A DNA stretch of 64,000 nucleotides, taken from NCBI GenBank assembly GCA_963457665.1, contig OY735209.1, positions 62,537,475-62,601,474 on the forward strand, given 5' to 3'. A model generated the notes under the pieces. The model ran no database searches. It had not been told where the DNA came from and saw nothing but the letters and a program-made list of their open reading frames with translations. Of this stretch, positions 1 through 10,954 are shown piece by piece. Position 1 is the first letter of the stretch. Every line of letters starts with the position of its first letter. Source of the DNA: Thysanoteuthis rhombus (Eukaryota > Mollusca > Cephalopoda > Oegopsida > Thysanoteuthidae). The translations under genes were made by a program, and so were the position numbers.

Positions 1-970
1 ACAAAACGGAGTAGGTAAGGAATAAAGAGAAATACTTGATTGACTGTTTAATGTTTTGGGTTTGTTTACCAAAACTGAAGTAAATAAATCACTACACATC
101 TAAGATTTTCTGAAATCTTTTGTTTTCTTCACAAATCAATTAAGAGAGGTGTCTAGTTTTTAATATTAGTTCAAATCTCTCAAAAATACTTACGTAGGTT
201 TATTTACCAACGAGACGATTTTGCTTAAATAATAGAAAAAAATGTATAAATGTAAAAACGAACGGGAATACTGATTTTAGAGAAATAATGTATTTTTTTT
301 CCACACGGGGCAGTTTTTTTTTTTTCTGTAAAGCGTGTGAAGCTTGGCCCTTGGTCGGTAGACTGACTGACTGAAATTGTTTTTTAAGGGGTGGAGACGA
401 GATGGCAGCAGTAAGTTGTTGGCAGGTGAAAGTCTTTTGTACGATCACCACTGTCGAGAAATACTATTAGACAGCCGTACATGACAGCCAGGAAATATAG
501 GAAATAAATGCGGTGCAAAACTTGTAGAGTCAGTGATCATTTGTCTCATTGGGCCACAGGGTTGTTGTGTGTTGTTTTGTTACAGAAGACTTGCATGATT
601 GTTGTGGTCGCCAAGTAGAGCTTAGGATTGGTCAGTGAAGATCCGGTGCTTAACTCTGCCCATCTGTTTATCGTATCAGGCACATGAGCATCTTTGAAGC
701 CTTCTCTCTTTTTTTTCTTTTCTTTTTTCTTTTGGTAGTGCAGATAATACGGAAGACCAGGCCCAGGGTTGGCCGGCCTCTCATTCCCGTGTGAAGGCAA
801 CAGAAGAAGGACAAGTGTGATGATCAAGCTGACAGCACACACGCATAGACGAAGAAATAGCACTAGCGCCGTCTACCGGCGGGCTGTGAAACTCAATTTT
901 GGTTTCCATACATCACTCAGTGTTTTCTCCTCGCCTGTTTTCCCTTGTAGAGAAAAAAAAATGAATATAT
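1..970. other. AT-rich stretch, nothing recognised
   Basis: I see no gene, repeat end or RNA structure here that I can support. The stretch has poly-T and T/C-rich runs (for example near 290-325 and 705-735). The short open frames in it have no recognisable motif and low-complexity composition. Confidence 0.5.
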
Positions 971-977
971 CCGTACC

Positions 978-1338
978 TCGCATGAATGAATCACCGTAGC
1001 CTGTGCTTGTACCAGAACTAATAATCTAAAATAATCATTTAAAATTATCTCTAAAATATGGATCTTTCATCTAAAATTATCTAAAAAATAGATATTTTCT
1101 ACCTAAAAAAAGATTTAGGCATTGTTAATCCAAAATGAATGACCATAGAGATCCCCAAAAGCACCTTTTTAGAGTGCCCAGTGGTGTAAACATGTAAATC
1201 TTCAAAGTTGTGGACCCAAAAATGAACACACACGCACACGCACGCACACGCACACGCACGCACACGCACACGCATACGCACACACAGGTCGCAGTGGCAG
1301 GGCGGGAGGTATTTGTGGGACTACGGTGATTCGATACA
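978..1338 (+). mobile_element. Non-autonomous DNA transposon, GAATCACCGTAG family, copy 1
   Basis: The left end carries GAATCACCGTAG (988-999) and the right end its inverted match CTACGGTGATTC (1,321-1,332). The interior includes ACCAGAACTAAT, repeated ATCTAAAAT words and a later GTGGTGTAAACATGTAAAT block, all of which recur in the copies at 6.7, 23.5 and 37.8 kb. A CA/CG microsatellite (about 1,224-1,286) sits inside; the 37.8 kb copy has a (GT)n tract at the equivalent place. There is no coding capacity. Inverted ends plus repeated internal order point to a MITE-like element. The superfamily is not determined because no clear target duplication was found. Confidence 0.7.
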
Positions 1339-1397
1339 AACAAATCAAGTAGATGCACAGCTGAACAATTGCGTACTCAAGCGCGAAGTGACAAATT

Positions 1398-1420
1398 GAT
1401 CTCTCTTTCTCTCTTTCTCT

Positions 1421-1500
<80 letters not shown>

Positions 1501-1711
1501 ATGTATATATATACATGTATATATTATATATGTGTATATATATATATTATATATATGTGTGTATATATATATGTGTATATATGTATTATATATATATGTG
1601 TATATATATGCGTGTATATATATGTGTGTATATATATTATATATATATGTGTATATATATGTGTGTATATATATGTGTGTATATATATATATATGTGTAT
1701 ATATATGTGTG

Positions 1712-1764
<53 letters not shown>

Positions 1765-1768
1765 TGTA
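1398..1768. repeat. Compound microsatellite (CT)n-(TA)n-(TG/TA)n
   Basis: A CT run passes into about 70 bases of pure (TA)n and then into about 270 bases of alternating TATA and TGTG blocks. The long Ile/Tyr/Val/Cys-rich open frames across it are translation artefacts of the repeat. Confidence 0.95.
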
Positions 1769-2140
1769 TAGAGTGGTGATCAATAAATCAACCACTTTAG
1801 TTGGGCGGCGATTTTCGAATTACAAATGGACTCAAACTAAGAGATCAATTAAGCTGAATAAGGAACCCTCTCCTAAAACCCTTGTGGGGACTTTCAAAAA
1901 CCTTACGTCAGTTTTAGTGTTCATTCTTCCATCAATTCCCTAATCTTTAAAAAAAAAAATTATTTGTGCGCCTTTTTAAACATTGAGTGAGCGACGGTGT
2001 GAAACTTTTTAATTCACAATCTGAACCACCTTCCCTACATTGCTGGGGTTAGGGTTGGGGGTAATTGTATTAAAGAAAATAACCGGAAGAAGAGAAGGTA
2101 ATTCATGTAAGTACTCCTTAAAAATGGCGGAAATAATATG
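1769..2140. repeat. Dispersed repeat containing a GTTTCACAC-family arm (minus)
   Basis: Bases about 1,963-2,045 read, on the minus strand, GGGAAGGTGGTTCAGATTG and then AAAGTTTCACACCG, closing on GCGCACAAAT. The same order occurs at 3,110-3,185 and 8,630-8,700 on the plus strand and again inverted at 3,280-3,352. I could not find a partner arm for this copy, so it may be a half element. The flanking bases hold nothing else I recognise. Confidence 0.5.
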
Positions 2141-2149
2141 CTCATTTCT

Positions 2150-2665
2150 TTGTAGTTACATTGTAAATAGAACCCCCCTGGTAGGACCTTAAAAAATCAT
2201 TTTGCTAAGAACTAACAAATTTCCGGACAATTTCAAAGGTTTAATGGGTTGGAAGCACATTGAATTAAAGAAAAAAAAACTTATCTTCTAGAACAGCGTG
2301 CTGCTAACCTAAAATTTTAATTTCTGTATAAAAAAAAAACGATGATCTTTCCAAAAAAGTAATTATTGAATAAAAGTTGGTACGTCGATGACTCTACTCA
2401 AAGTTACAGACAATGGATCATTCTTTCTTTCTCTATCTTCACTCCCTTTTTCCTTCCTTTCTCTCTTTTTCTTTCTTTCTTTCTTTCTTTCTCTCTTTTC
2501 TTTCTTTCTTCTTTCCATTTCATAGAATCAGCTGACGCAGCGTCTATGTCATAAGCATTATCGCTTCTCTCGTGCCCTTTGTTTTGAAACTATGGCAGAA
2601 ACTAACGCAGAGTTTTACATTATAGTCACATTGTAAAAAGGACCCCCCATCGGAAAGCCTAAGAA
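2150..2665. repeat. Two short copies of an ACATTGTAAAT..ACCCCCC repeat around a (CTTT)n tract
   Basis: ACATTGTAAATAGAACCCCC (near 2,157) and ACATTGTAAAAAGGACCCCC (near 2,628) match the end motif of the dispersed family seen more fully at 5.7, 7.8, 29.7 and 43.0 kb. Between them, about 2,424-2,520, lies a CTTT/CTTTC microsatellite. There is no gene. Confidence 0.5.
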
Positions 2666-3105
2666 AAAGAAGCACTAAGAAAGGAAAAAGGAGAGAAAAG
2701 AATTTACATTGAGATATATTTGAAGTACGTGTTCTGTCTCAATTTGGTGAGATTCTATTGTAAATTTAGCCATGGAGGCTTGCCTAAACACTGAGTGGAT
2801 TTTTTTGTACCGCTAACCGAAAAAGAAAAAAAAAAACTATGTGTCATAACTTGAAAATTTTCATGACGCGCTTCACGCTTGATGAATGGAAATCTTGAAC
2901 AGCTCCAAAAATATAAACAACCAGATTTTGAAATTTTTGTCTTACACTTAATTGTAAAAAAAACGTAAACTGTGTTACTGATTACAAAGTCAACCAAACT
3001 TTTTATTTTTCATTTTTAGGTGATTGTCATTATTCATGTGTTGGAAAAGAAAAGTAAATCATTTTTCGGTACCCACCTTACTATCATCATTCTGGTGTGA
3101 AGTTG
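2666..3105. other. AT-rich stretch, nothing recognised
   Basis: There is an 80-codon minus-strand open frame (2,755-2,997) with no recognisable motif and no splice or neighbour context. I see no other structure. Confidence 0.4.
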
Positions 3106-3356
3106 AGTACAATGTTTGGAAGGTGGTTCCGACTGTGAAGTTTCACACACGCTCACTCTCGATGTTGAAACGGCACACAAATAAAACGATATAACAATTT
3201 ATATCATTCAAAGCAACAAAAATATAATTCACATTTGTTTTTTTGTTTTTTTTTATAGGAATTCTCTTAATTCTTTTAAATTTGTGCACTGTTTTGACAT
3301 CAAGTGTGTGAAACTTCACAATCAGGACTGCCCCCTCTACATTTTGCCGAAATTAG
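3106..3356. mobile_element. Foldback (long inverted-end) non-autonomous element
   Basis: The left arm (about 3,112-3,185) reads GGAAGGTGGTTCCGACTGTG and then AAGTTTCACAC, CTC and GGCACACAAAT. The right arm (about 3,280-3,352) is its imperfect inverted copy, with GTGTGTGAAACTTCACAATC and a reversed GTGCACAAAT. The arms of about 70 bp enclose about 95 bases of AT-rich filler. Related single arms lie at 1,963-2,045 and 8,630-8,700. A MITE or foldback element is inferred from the symmetry; no transposase is present. Confidence 0.6.
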
Positions 3357-3412
3357 TATAATGGTCAAGAGGCCAGATAATGAAATAAATTGACGTATTT
3401 AATTCTATTTTA

Positions 3413-3570
3413 GGCTGTGGTAGTTTGAATTCACTTTATGCTAATGCCCTTCTTGGGAAAGGTATAAATTCACCTCTCTTGGGTCAGGTCAGAAAATACT
3501 CCCTACTGGTGGTCAGTAGTGATGCTTGTGAGCACATTCTTCATAAGTGGTGTTTTTACAAGAATTTTTC
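3413..3570 (+). repeat. SINE-related tail fragment
   Basis: The string CTGTGG, then CACTTTATGCTAATGCCCTTC, then AAAGGTATAAATTCACCTC parallels the 3' part of the tRNA-like SINE at 53,163-53,330 (CTGTGG, ACTTTGCATTAATGCCCTC, AAAGGCATGTATTCATCTCC). The tRNA-like head is missing here, so this is a head-truncated relative. Confidence 0.5.
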
Positions 3571-4830
3571 ATCTCTTTAGTTGGGTATTTTTTTAAAACT
3601 TTATCTCATGGCCTTGGAAGAACTTTTTGGACTCTTTACTTTACTTCACCAACCCCCCAGGAGTAGGGACTGGTGTAGTGACCAGATCATATTTGTGATT
3701 GAAGAAACCATTATTGCCTGAAATTAGGACACATTGAAATGTTACTTATCACTGAAGAAGTGACCGATAAAAAGAAAAGATCTGGACCTTAGAAGCAGCA
3801 GAGAAGTTAGTTAGCCAGAATTTCTAAAGAGATATGTTGTATTGTTTTGCGCATTGACCATAGAAACCCAGAGGTTTTTGCATTCCTTGCTAAATTAATT
3901 TTATTATGAAAGAGTTATATGGATTCATCCATGCACTTTTGCCATGTGTCCATAAAAAATGTCTGAAACTAGAGACATGTTAATTTTTTTGTAAGAATCG
4001 TCATAAAAAGGTGGGCAGCTATTTTCCACCATTTCCATGGAAGAATGGCTGACATGAATAACTTCTTTGTGATTTGAGTATTGGCGCAAAAATAAAAAGA
4101 AATTAAAAATTTTTGTCTAGCTTTGCCCTTGAGGCCACTTGTTAAGGAAAGAGATCTCAATTTCTGCCTATTATTGAAAGTACAAAAACATTTCTTTCAT
4201 TTTTCAAGAGACCCCTTTCCTTAACAAGTGTTAAATATTTTTTCAATCAATATTTTCCCTGTAAACACAGACAAACCTTTTTTAAAAAAAAACATGACAG
4301 AAGAAAATTATGATTTGATTCTTTTATACTTCCTTTAACATGTTTTTATTTCTTTTCACAAATTAGTGTAGAAGTTTTCATTTTTTTAAGTACAGCCTGT
4401 TTTGTGTATTATTTTTTTAGAATTCACTTCTTCCTAATCAAACATTAACTGCAGCTTCTATATGAAATTATTATTCCGATAAAAAGAAATTGTTTTCTTG
4501 ATATATGAAAAAAACTTGAATTTTCCATTTATCATTTCCACAAAAGAATTCTTTTTTATATATATCAGAATTTAAAGAGAATTTTACAATAAGTTTTGAA
4601 TTTTCAAAAATATCAAGTGATGAATTATCTTTATAAGAATAATTTAAAAAAACTATAAACAAACATAAAAAAAATGGTATCTACAGCAAAGATTTCTTTA
4701 AAATTTCACTTTGTATCCTACATTGTTCTGAGTGAATATCAAAATAGTATAAAAGAACTTGAGACAATAATACAAAGTTACAAAGTAAATAATAATTTTG
4801 AAAGAAACATATTTACTATTGTAACAATAA
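3571..4830. other. AT-rich stretch with one short hairpin
   Basis: There is no recognisable gene. An inverted pair, CACTTGTTAAGGAAAG at about 4,136 and CTTTCCTTAACAAGTG at about 4,214, gives 23-base arms with two mismatches and a loop of about 50 bases. The small open frames (for example minus 4,471-4,662) are Lys/Phe/Asn-rich and unrecognised. Confidence 0.4.
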
Positions 4831-4835
4831 TTACT

Positions 4836-5335
4836 AGCTGGGCCCATGGAAATTCCATGGGTGTTACCAATGGAATGTATTTACATAACTATAATAACAT
4901 GCAGAATCAAAAGAAACAACTATATCAATTATTATCATTATGGACTACTTGTGCTATCTGTCTATATTTCTGTGGTCTTCTACAATTATGACTTCATTTT
5001 CAGATTTCAGATTTGTGAAGGAGGAGTAATAGATGAATGACAGCATTAGTGAAGTTTGAGTCTCATTTACTCCCATTTAAGCATAAGCATCCTTATTGAT
5101 TCTTCCCCTTGTTCATTACATTGCAAAGGTGGTGGAGGAAGAAAAGAAAGGATAGAATATATGAGGAGAATGAATAATAATCCGAAATAAATAGTAGTAG
5201 CAGGAGGCGGACAGAGGAGAGGAAAAGGAAGAAGAGGATGGTTCACCCGAAGGTCTTGACCAAGTTTCATATCAATTCAGTATCATACGTTTGAGGAAAT
5301 TGATATTTAACATATCAGGGACCAACTAATCAACC
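4836..5335 (-). repeat. Dispersed repeat, GGTGAACCATCCTC family, with a short palindrome
   Basis: Read on the minus strand, 5,325-5,140 contains AATATCAAT, then GATATGAAACTTGGTCAAGA and CCTTCGGGTGAACCATCCTC, followed by a CTC/CTACTACTA-rich tail. The two units at 48,900-49,250 have the same order. Near 4,849 the near-palindrome CCCATGGAAATTCCATGGG may mark the other end of the element. It is non-coding and the class is unknown. Confidence 0.5.
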
Positions 5336-5420
5336 AACCAAAAGCAAATCATCGTTCTATAGTCCTATGTATGTGTTTTTATATATGTATGAGTTCGTGC
5401 ATGCAAATGTGTCTGTGAAG

Positions 5421-5585
5421 TAATCACCACTACCCACAATAGACAGTTTAAACACAATTGCTGGGTTTTGGTTTTAATCACAGCTACCCACAACAGACTG
5501 GTTTAATCACTGTTGCTGGGTTTAGGTTTTAACAACTACTTCTCGCTACAGACCGGTTTAATAACTGTTCCTTAGTTTAGGTTAT
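5421..5585. repeat. Short tandem array, three units of about 54 bp
   Basis: Each unit carries a TACCCACAACAGACTGG-like block followed by TTTAA, CACTGTTGCTGGGTTTAGG and TTTTAA. Unit spacing measured on the ACAGAC word is 54-55 bases. The third unit is the most diverged. A single inverted piece (AAACCCAGCAACAGT) appears near 41,067. Confidence 0.65.
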
Positions 5586-5699
5586 TCATGTGTTCTGACA
5601 ATCCTTTATATCCATATATCTATCAATCCAGACTTCGCTCAGCCATGACTCTTTATAGAAGAAACCTGAAATTTTACACAGACAATTAATGAGATGTGA

Positions 5700-5985
5700 A
5701 AATGTTCTCTTGTTTTTTGAAAATTTCCCCAGAAAATAGGTTTTCAGATGCGGGTTCAATTTACAATGTAAGTTTAGCTAAATTAGTCCCTTAGTTTGTG
5801 TATAGCAGCATTCACACTTGTTTTTTGGAAATTTGGAGTTTTTAGAGATCACACCCCAAAAAAGGCTAGAAACGTAACTGATTTGCTGATCACCTCTTTT
5901 TCCTATTTATCAATCGTTCATCCTCAAAATGGCATGCTGCCTAAAGATTTTGGTCCCATGACTGTTTCTAATGAATGACTAACCA
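5700..5985 (+). repeat. Dispersed repeat, ACCCCCC/CATGCTGCC family, copy 1
   Basis: In order it contains a TTTTTTGAAAAT block, CAATTTACAATGTAAGTTTA, GCTAAATT, GATCAC, ATCACCTCTTTTTC, then GGCATGCTGCC, AAAGATTTTGG and a GTTTCTA-ATGAATGACTAACC end. The same order occurs at 29,725-29,990 (plus) and 7,815-8,045 (minus). It is probably a non-autonomous transposon; no coding capacity is seen. Confidence 0.55.
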
Positions 5986-6680
5986 GACCTGTTTTTAAAA
6001 AAAAATTATCATGAATTTATGATTCAAACAATATTTGTTGTATTTTCATCAAGGTAACCTCATTTTACCACCACCACCACCAACGTTTATTTTATGAGGT
6101 AAAAAGAAGCATATGTGGATGGCAGTGATTCATAATTTCCCTTCAAATTCAAGTATGTTTTTGTGTTTCAGTGTATGTAAGTGTTTGTATGTGTTCGTGC
6201 GCATTTGTGTATGTGTGTGGTTTTTGTGTGTATGTTTGGGACATGTTTTATAAAAAGTTCTGCTCGTAAGTATCTGAACAAGTACAAAATCTGTTTTTAT
6301 TGTCTAGAGATTTTGAGAAAAGGGAATCCATATTAACTTACTAGTTTGACCACTCTTCCAAATTACAATATGAGTTCACCTTTCCGATCTCCTTGATCGA
6401 TTCTGAGCAAGATTTTAGCTGGAGAGAAAAAACTTGTTTTTTTTTTTCTGTCATTTAACCTTTTGATTCTATTAAAAGAACATTTTCCCAAATTTAAATA
6501 ACCATAAAACATAACTAATGCATGCCTTGGTTGGTAGCAATACATTTGGTTCCTCTTGCATAATGTTCCCGTTTTCAACTCTCAAAACCAAGCAATTAGA
6601 ACTAAAATGTCTATTAGTTCAGATACTCATGACAAGGGCTGTATATTTATAGGGGAATCAGTGTTATCAATTATTGGATC
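5986..6680. other. AT-rich stretch, nothing recognised
   Basis: It holds a short (ACC)n run near 6,068 and a GT-rich run at about 6,160-6,245. I see no gene or mobile-element end. Confidence 0.45.
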
Positions 6681-6684
6681 CCTT

Positions 6685-6984
6685 AATTGATTCACAAAAG
6701 CCCCACAAATTGTCCATTTGACCAACAAACCAAGTGAACTACATACTCTTCTCTGCTATGTGGGTCTGTCTCCTAGTTACATTTTTGGGGCTACAACCTT
6801 GAAAATTTGCATGAGTAAAAAACTAGGCACCATCTAAAGAACGTTCTTTGTTTTTGTCTTTTATTTTGGACCAAGAATGCCCAAATCTTGCGCTGGTATT
6901 TTTTCTTGGATAATTTTAGATAATTCATTTTGATAATAAGTTCTGGTACACACGTGGACTACAGTGATTCATTCATGCAAGGTA
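6685..6984 (-). mobile_element. GAATCACCGTAG-family MITE, copy 4 (diverged)
   Basis: The right end ACAGTGATTCATTCATGCAA (6,961-6,980) matches the inverted end of the 1.0 kb and 37.8 kb copies. The left end GATTCACAAAAGCCCCAC is a decayed version. Internal words in the same order as the 37.8 kb copy include CTTCTCT, CTATGTGGGTCTG, CTACAACCTTGAAAATTTGC, AGGCACCATCTAA, CCCAAATCTTG and AGTTCTGGTAC. It lacks the large (GT)n insert found at 37.8 kb. Confidence 0.65.
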
Positions 6985-7089
6985 TTGATATAGATATGTA
7001 TAACTCATTCAATTGCAATACTGTCTCCAAAGGTGAAGTAGAAAGATGACCATGTGCGGAAAGGGAAGAGATCATGCAACCCTCTATGG

Positions 7090-7407
7090 CAGTTGTATTC
7101 AATCGACCTTTTCAGGAGTACCGCGTAACAAAGTGATTTTTTCACAATATACTTAAAAGTTCTTTATTCGTTCATGTGTGCCAATTTTTCCTCATTGAGA
7201 TTCATTCTTACTTTTCCATTTGAATGTCTATTTTCTTTTAGGGTTCATACAAATTCAGATAATTCCATAAACAAGTCCAACATCCAATACTTACATATGT
7301 AAATATATATTCATGTTGAAGGGAAAGTAATTTTTTGAAGGGGTTCCTTAAAAAATCTAATTATATCATAAAAGGTTTCCTGAGTAGTTAAAGTTTGAAG
7401 ACCATTG
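7090..7407. mobile_element. hAT-like non-autonomous element (possible)
   Basis: The left end CAGTTGTATTCAATCGACC and the inverse of the right end, CAATGGTCTTCAAACTTT, resemble the CAGTGGTTCTCAA ends of hAT elements. The flanks CTCTATGG (7,082-7,089) and CTCTATTT (7,408-7,415) agree at 6 of 8 bases, consistent with an 8-bp target duplication. It is 318 bp long with no coding capacity. The call is weaker than for the 28.9 kb copy because the ends have decayed. Confidence 0.45.
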
Positions 7408-7415
7408 CTCTATTT

Positions 7416-7810
7416 GATTAGGTCCATCATTGGATAGGGGCTATCAAGGGAAGGTGAGAAAATTGAAGGAAGAGGCATACATTAGCCTCATGAAGGAATG
7501 TATAAGTCCGGGGAGCAATTTTTAGTTTAGAAGGGAAATAATTTGTGATGATGGGGAGCATCTTGTTTATAAAAACATGGAATCATCTTTGTTACCTGAG
7601 TTGCTAACAATGATCTGATCTGATCAGTGTATTTTCCACTATTTTTCACTAGAATCTGTTAACCAAAACTTAAATCCCTTTTTTATGAAAAAAGAGATTC
7701 CCCCTTTCCCCTTACTTTCCTTATGAATTGTACACCTGAAAAAGGTTGTAGAACTGATCAGCTAAAAACGTTGCAGTAAAAAGGTAAGCAGCGATAATCT
7801 ACACCCCAAC
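7416..7810. other. Nothing recognised
   Basis: AT-rich unique-looking sequence with no gene-sized frame, hairpin or repeat end that I can support. Confidence 0.4.
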
Positions 7811-7814
7811 CCGA

Positions 7815-8045
7815 GCAGGTGTGGTTCGTCACTCAATGGAAACTATCATGCCACCAACGTCTTTTGGCAACATGCCGTGTTGGGGGGTTATCAATAAAAA
7901 ATTGGAAAAAGGATAATAAATAATTACTCCCGTCTTGTGTTGGACAGAGAACACTAAAGTCTGAACCTTCAAAAACCAGCAAGCACAAAACAGACCAATT
8001 TAGCATGAAATTACATTGCAAACTGACCCAACTAAACAGAAAAAT
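7815..8045 (-). repeat. ACCCCCC/CATGCTGCC family, copy 2
   Basis: On the minus strand it reads TTTGCAATGTAATTTCATGC, TAAATTGGTC, then GATAACCCCCCAACACGGCA, TGTTGCCAAAAGACG and GTTTCCATTGAGTGACGAAC. This is the order of the 5.7 kb and 29.7 kb copies. The short minus-strand open frame over it has no protein meaning that I recognise. Confidence 0.55.
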
Positions 8046-8294
8046 CAACTTTTTATGTTTTTTCTTCCCCCCTCAAACAATTTTTTTCCTGAACTTGTAA
8101 GTACATGTGGTGCGACTCGTATGTATGATACATACACACATAGCCAAACCAACTTAAAAACTGAAGAAATCCGGGTCGACAGTTTATATACTGAAGGCAA
8201 TGATGCATTTTGTAAGAATATCAACTAAATCAAATCATATCTCACCCCTTCGTTTGAACCCTAAAATGTTTGAATCATCGAAAAACAAATGGGC

Positions 8295-8500
8295 ACTGAC
8301 TAGTGACCAATTTAGCATGAACTTACGTTGTAAATTGAAACCCCAGTAAAATCCCATTGGGGTTGGAGGTTGAAGAAACACAAAAGACGTTTTTTTCTGG
8401 ACATATCAATCTAGATTTATTGGTGCAGTAATAATACATACTTTGCAAGCCAGCCAGACAACCAGCCAGCCAGCCAGCCAGATCAGTTTAAAAACTGAAG
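8295..8500 (-). repeat. Partial ACCCCCC-family copy and (CCAG)n tract
   Basis: GACCAATTTAGCATGAACTT and ACGTTGTAAATTGAAACCCC repeat the end of the 7.8 kb copy in the same orientation, only about 300 bases away. A (CCAG)n microsatellite follows at about 8,450-8,483. Confidence 0.45.
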
Positions 8501-8624
8501 AAATATATTTTGCACTGGCGTATGGTGTTTCGCATACTGGGTACGCTCTGTGCTACAGATATACAGAAACGTAAAAATGTTTTCGTGTCCGTAAAAAAGC
8601 AATGGACGATAAAAGCCTCTTTAG

Positions 8625-8850
8625 CGCAGTGTAGGGAAGGTGGTCCCGATCGTTAATGGTTAAGTTTCACACCTTTGCTCATTTAATGTTACGAAAGGTG
8701 AGTGAGTAAAAAGCAACAAGATATTTAATGGAAGAAAAACAAAATTTGTATTGGATACTATTATCCACTGATAATAGTGTCAAATCAAAATTCTATCTTC
8801 ATAATTCTCTGATTTCTATAATCGGGATCATCTTCCATACATTATGCCAA
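8625..8850. mobile_element. Decayed foldback element, GTTTCACAC family
   Basis: The left arm GTGTAGGGAAGGTGGTCCCG and GTTTCACACCTTTGCTC (about 8,632-8,690) matches the 3.1 kb foldback. A shorter inverse (CGGGATCATCTTCCATACAT, about 8,823-8,842) is a plausible decayed right arm. Confidence 0.4.
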
Positions 8851-9445
8851 AAAAGCTCCAACTGTCCGTAGCTTTTTACACGTTTTTTTTCATTCGGTGC
8901 AAATAACCAAGCACCGTACGCCACTGCCATTTTGACACTTTTCATGACAGTTTTGCTTGACGATTTCTAAAAAGATAATGAGTTCAGTAGCCTCTTGGAA
9001 TGAAAATGACCTTCCTTTCCCAAAATTCCAGAAGATATCTGGCATAAGGAATGTATGAATACAAAGGAAATAAAGAAATCAAATAAAGTTACAAGTTGTA
9101 AGAAAAAGTTGCAAATGACAGAAGATTCAACTTAAGGAATACAATAGACTGAAGAAAGAAAACTGTGGTGAGAGATTAGAAATTTCCCATGTAAACAACC
9201 GTATTATAAATAGCAGTTTAATAATAGAACTGATTGAAGTAATTATAGCCTGTACTGTTTGTGTGATGAAAAAGAGTAAACAATAAGACATTTTCGCGAT
9301 AGGAATCAACAAAAATAAGATGAAAGATAAACTCGTCTAAAATTGATAATACATACAACTCACCATCTCAGTGAATAATTGAACAACCGTAGAGTCAACA
9401 TTTAAAATCATATCTCAGAATTTTTGAGATGAGGTATTATTATTA
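8851..9445. other. Nothing recognised
   Basis: AT-rich; a Leu/Ile/Phe-rich minus frame (9,127-9,312) has no motif. I see no repeat ends. Confidence 0.4.
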
Positions 9446-9672
9446 TTTCTATTGATATTTGGACCATCCTCATCTTGGTTGTTTTTCATACAACGTTTCG
9501 GCTGTTGCACTCTACGGACTTCGTCAGGTATCATCATGGATAAATAAAGGGTTCGGTTCGTTACTTCCCCCAAATTTACCAGATGATACCTGACGAAGGC
9601 CGTAGAGTGCAACGGCCGAAACGTTGTATGAAAAACAACCAAGATGAGGATGGTCCGAATATCAATAGAAAT
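9446..9672. mobile_element. Near-perfect 90-bp inverted repeat with a hammerhead-like core (PLE-type end motif)
   Basis: The left arm (9,446-9,534) and right arm (9,582-9,672) are inverted copies with about three mismatches over 88 bases, around a loop of about 47 bases. The right arm contains CCTGACGAAGGCCGTAGAG, GTGCAACGGCCGAAACGTTG: a CUGANGA word, a GGCCGU/ACGGCC helix, then GAAACG. This resembles the core order of the hammerhead motifs known from Penelope-like element ends, but an extra A sits before the helix and I could not close canonical stems I and III. A longer relative lies at 11,901-12,622. A transposon-end or PLE-derived foldback is inferred. Confidence 0.7.
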
Positions 9673-10945
9673 TTAAAATCATGTAAAATAATTTCATCGA
9701 AGAATAAATATAGTCAGAATAAATTCTATTTATGACATCACTGACGTTTTCCACTGGAAATCATCTAAAATAGAGTTTTAAAAAAAATCTAGATCCTGAA
9801 TAAGGTTCTTGGCGAAAAAGGATGATGTCGTCAGTAAATTTCTCAAGTATTCGCCGTCATAATTTTTGACTTAAATATGTAGCTAAATGAACACTGGAAC
9901 AAAAGAAAAATTCTTGCAAAGGTAGTTGATTCACAAGAAAGAATCTGCTTGACGCTCTTAAAATACTGAGACAAGCCTGACTGCTGCAGATCCACTCTTA
10001 CACCCATTCTGAATGAAGATGATTACGTATTGTATATATGATAGATAAATTTGTGGATATATAAGACTTGTCAGTTTAGTTCGATGAGTTACAGAGATGC
10101 CAAGCAGTCCCTTAGTTGTGATTTCAAATGTTAATTTCATATTCCGGTTCAGTTTAACATGATGGAGTGGACAAACAGTGAAGAGTTTACTCTTTTGAAT
10201 TTAGTGACGAACTTGTTGTTGCTGTTGTTACGGGGTGGGGTGGGGGGCAAAGTCAACTTGAACTGGAATCTGACTAAAGGTGTTACTTCTACAGTGGCTT
10301 TATTCCACCTGACTTTAAACTAGGCATGAAAAATTTAATATAAGTATCAAACTGCTTATTTATCACGAATGATTATAGTTGAAGAATATATTATTTTCTG
10401 ATGGAAACTGGTTGCAATTTTAAAAAAAATGTAAATATGATTACGTGGTTCATTTTAACATTTAGTAGTCAAATGAAAGCTGAATTGAAAGGCATGCTAG
10501 ATTTTATGGTGTTAGCCCATGACTTTAGAAGTTAATAATCAGTTTTCTTTCTTCATTATGTAAACTGAAACATGGTCCAAATGAAACCAGGAACCGAAGG
10601 TTTAACGACGCTTTCACTACTAAGTTTAAACGCCATTGCCAGCAGATCACGAGACCCAAAGTAGAAGAAGCATCATATCGAGAAATACCTTCTTATCAAG
10701 TTTCGAGTAAATCTAACTTGAAACAGATGAGAAAATTGATTTTGAAATGAAGTTCACACGCCATTATTGATTGCTCAAGTGACCCTCAGTGGTGAATTTT
10801 TCTAGACAATAAGCATCTTACTAAGGAACACATATCGATCAAGTAAAAACATGAAACAGCTTAGAAACAATTTGGAGACAGATTTACCTATCAAACGACG
10901 GACAGGTAGACAGCCTCTTATAGAGGGGTGAGGACGACTCTACAA
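9673..10945. other. Nothing recognised
   Basis: AT-rich sequence without recognisable protein motifs, repeat ends or RNA structure. The short minus frame at 9,958-10,140 is unassigned. Confidence 0.4.
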
Positions 10946-10954
10946 AGGAGTTTA

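Noticed and set aside
1369-1943. Long open frames rich in Ile, Tyr, Val and Cys
   Set aside because: They are read-through of the TA/TG microsatellite in three frames.
9582-9672. Active hammerhead ribozyme
   Set aside because: The core order is suggestive, but an extra base precedes stem II and stems I and III do not pair canonically in my reading. It is kept only as a motif-level finding.
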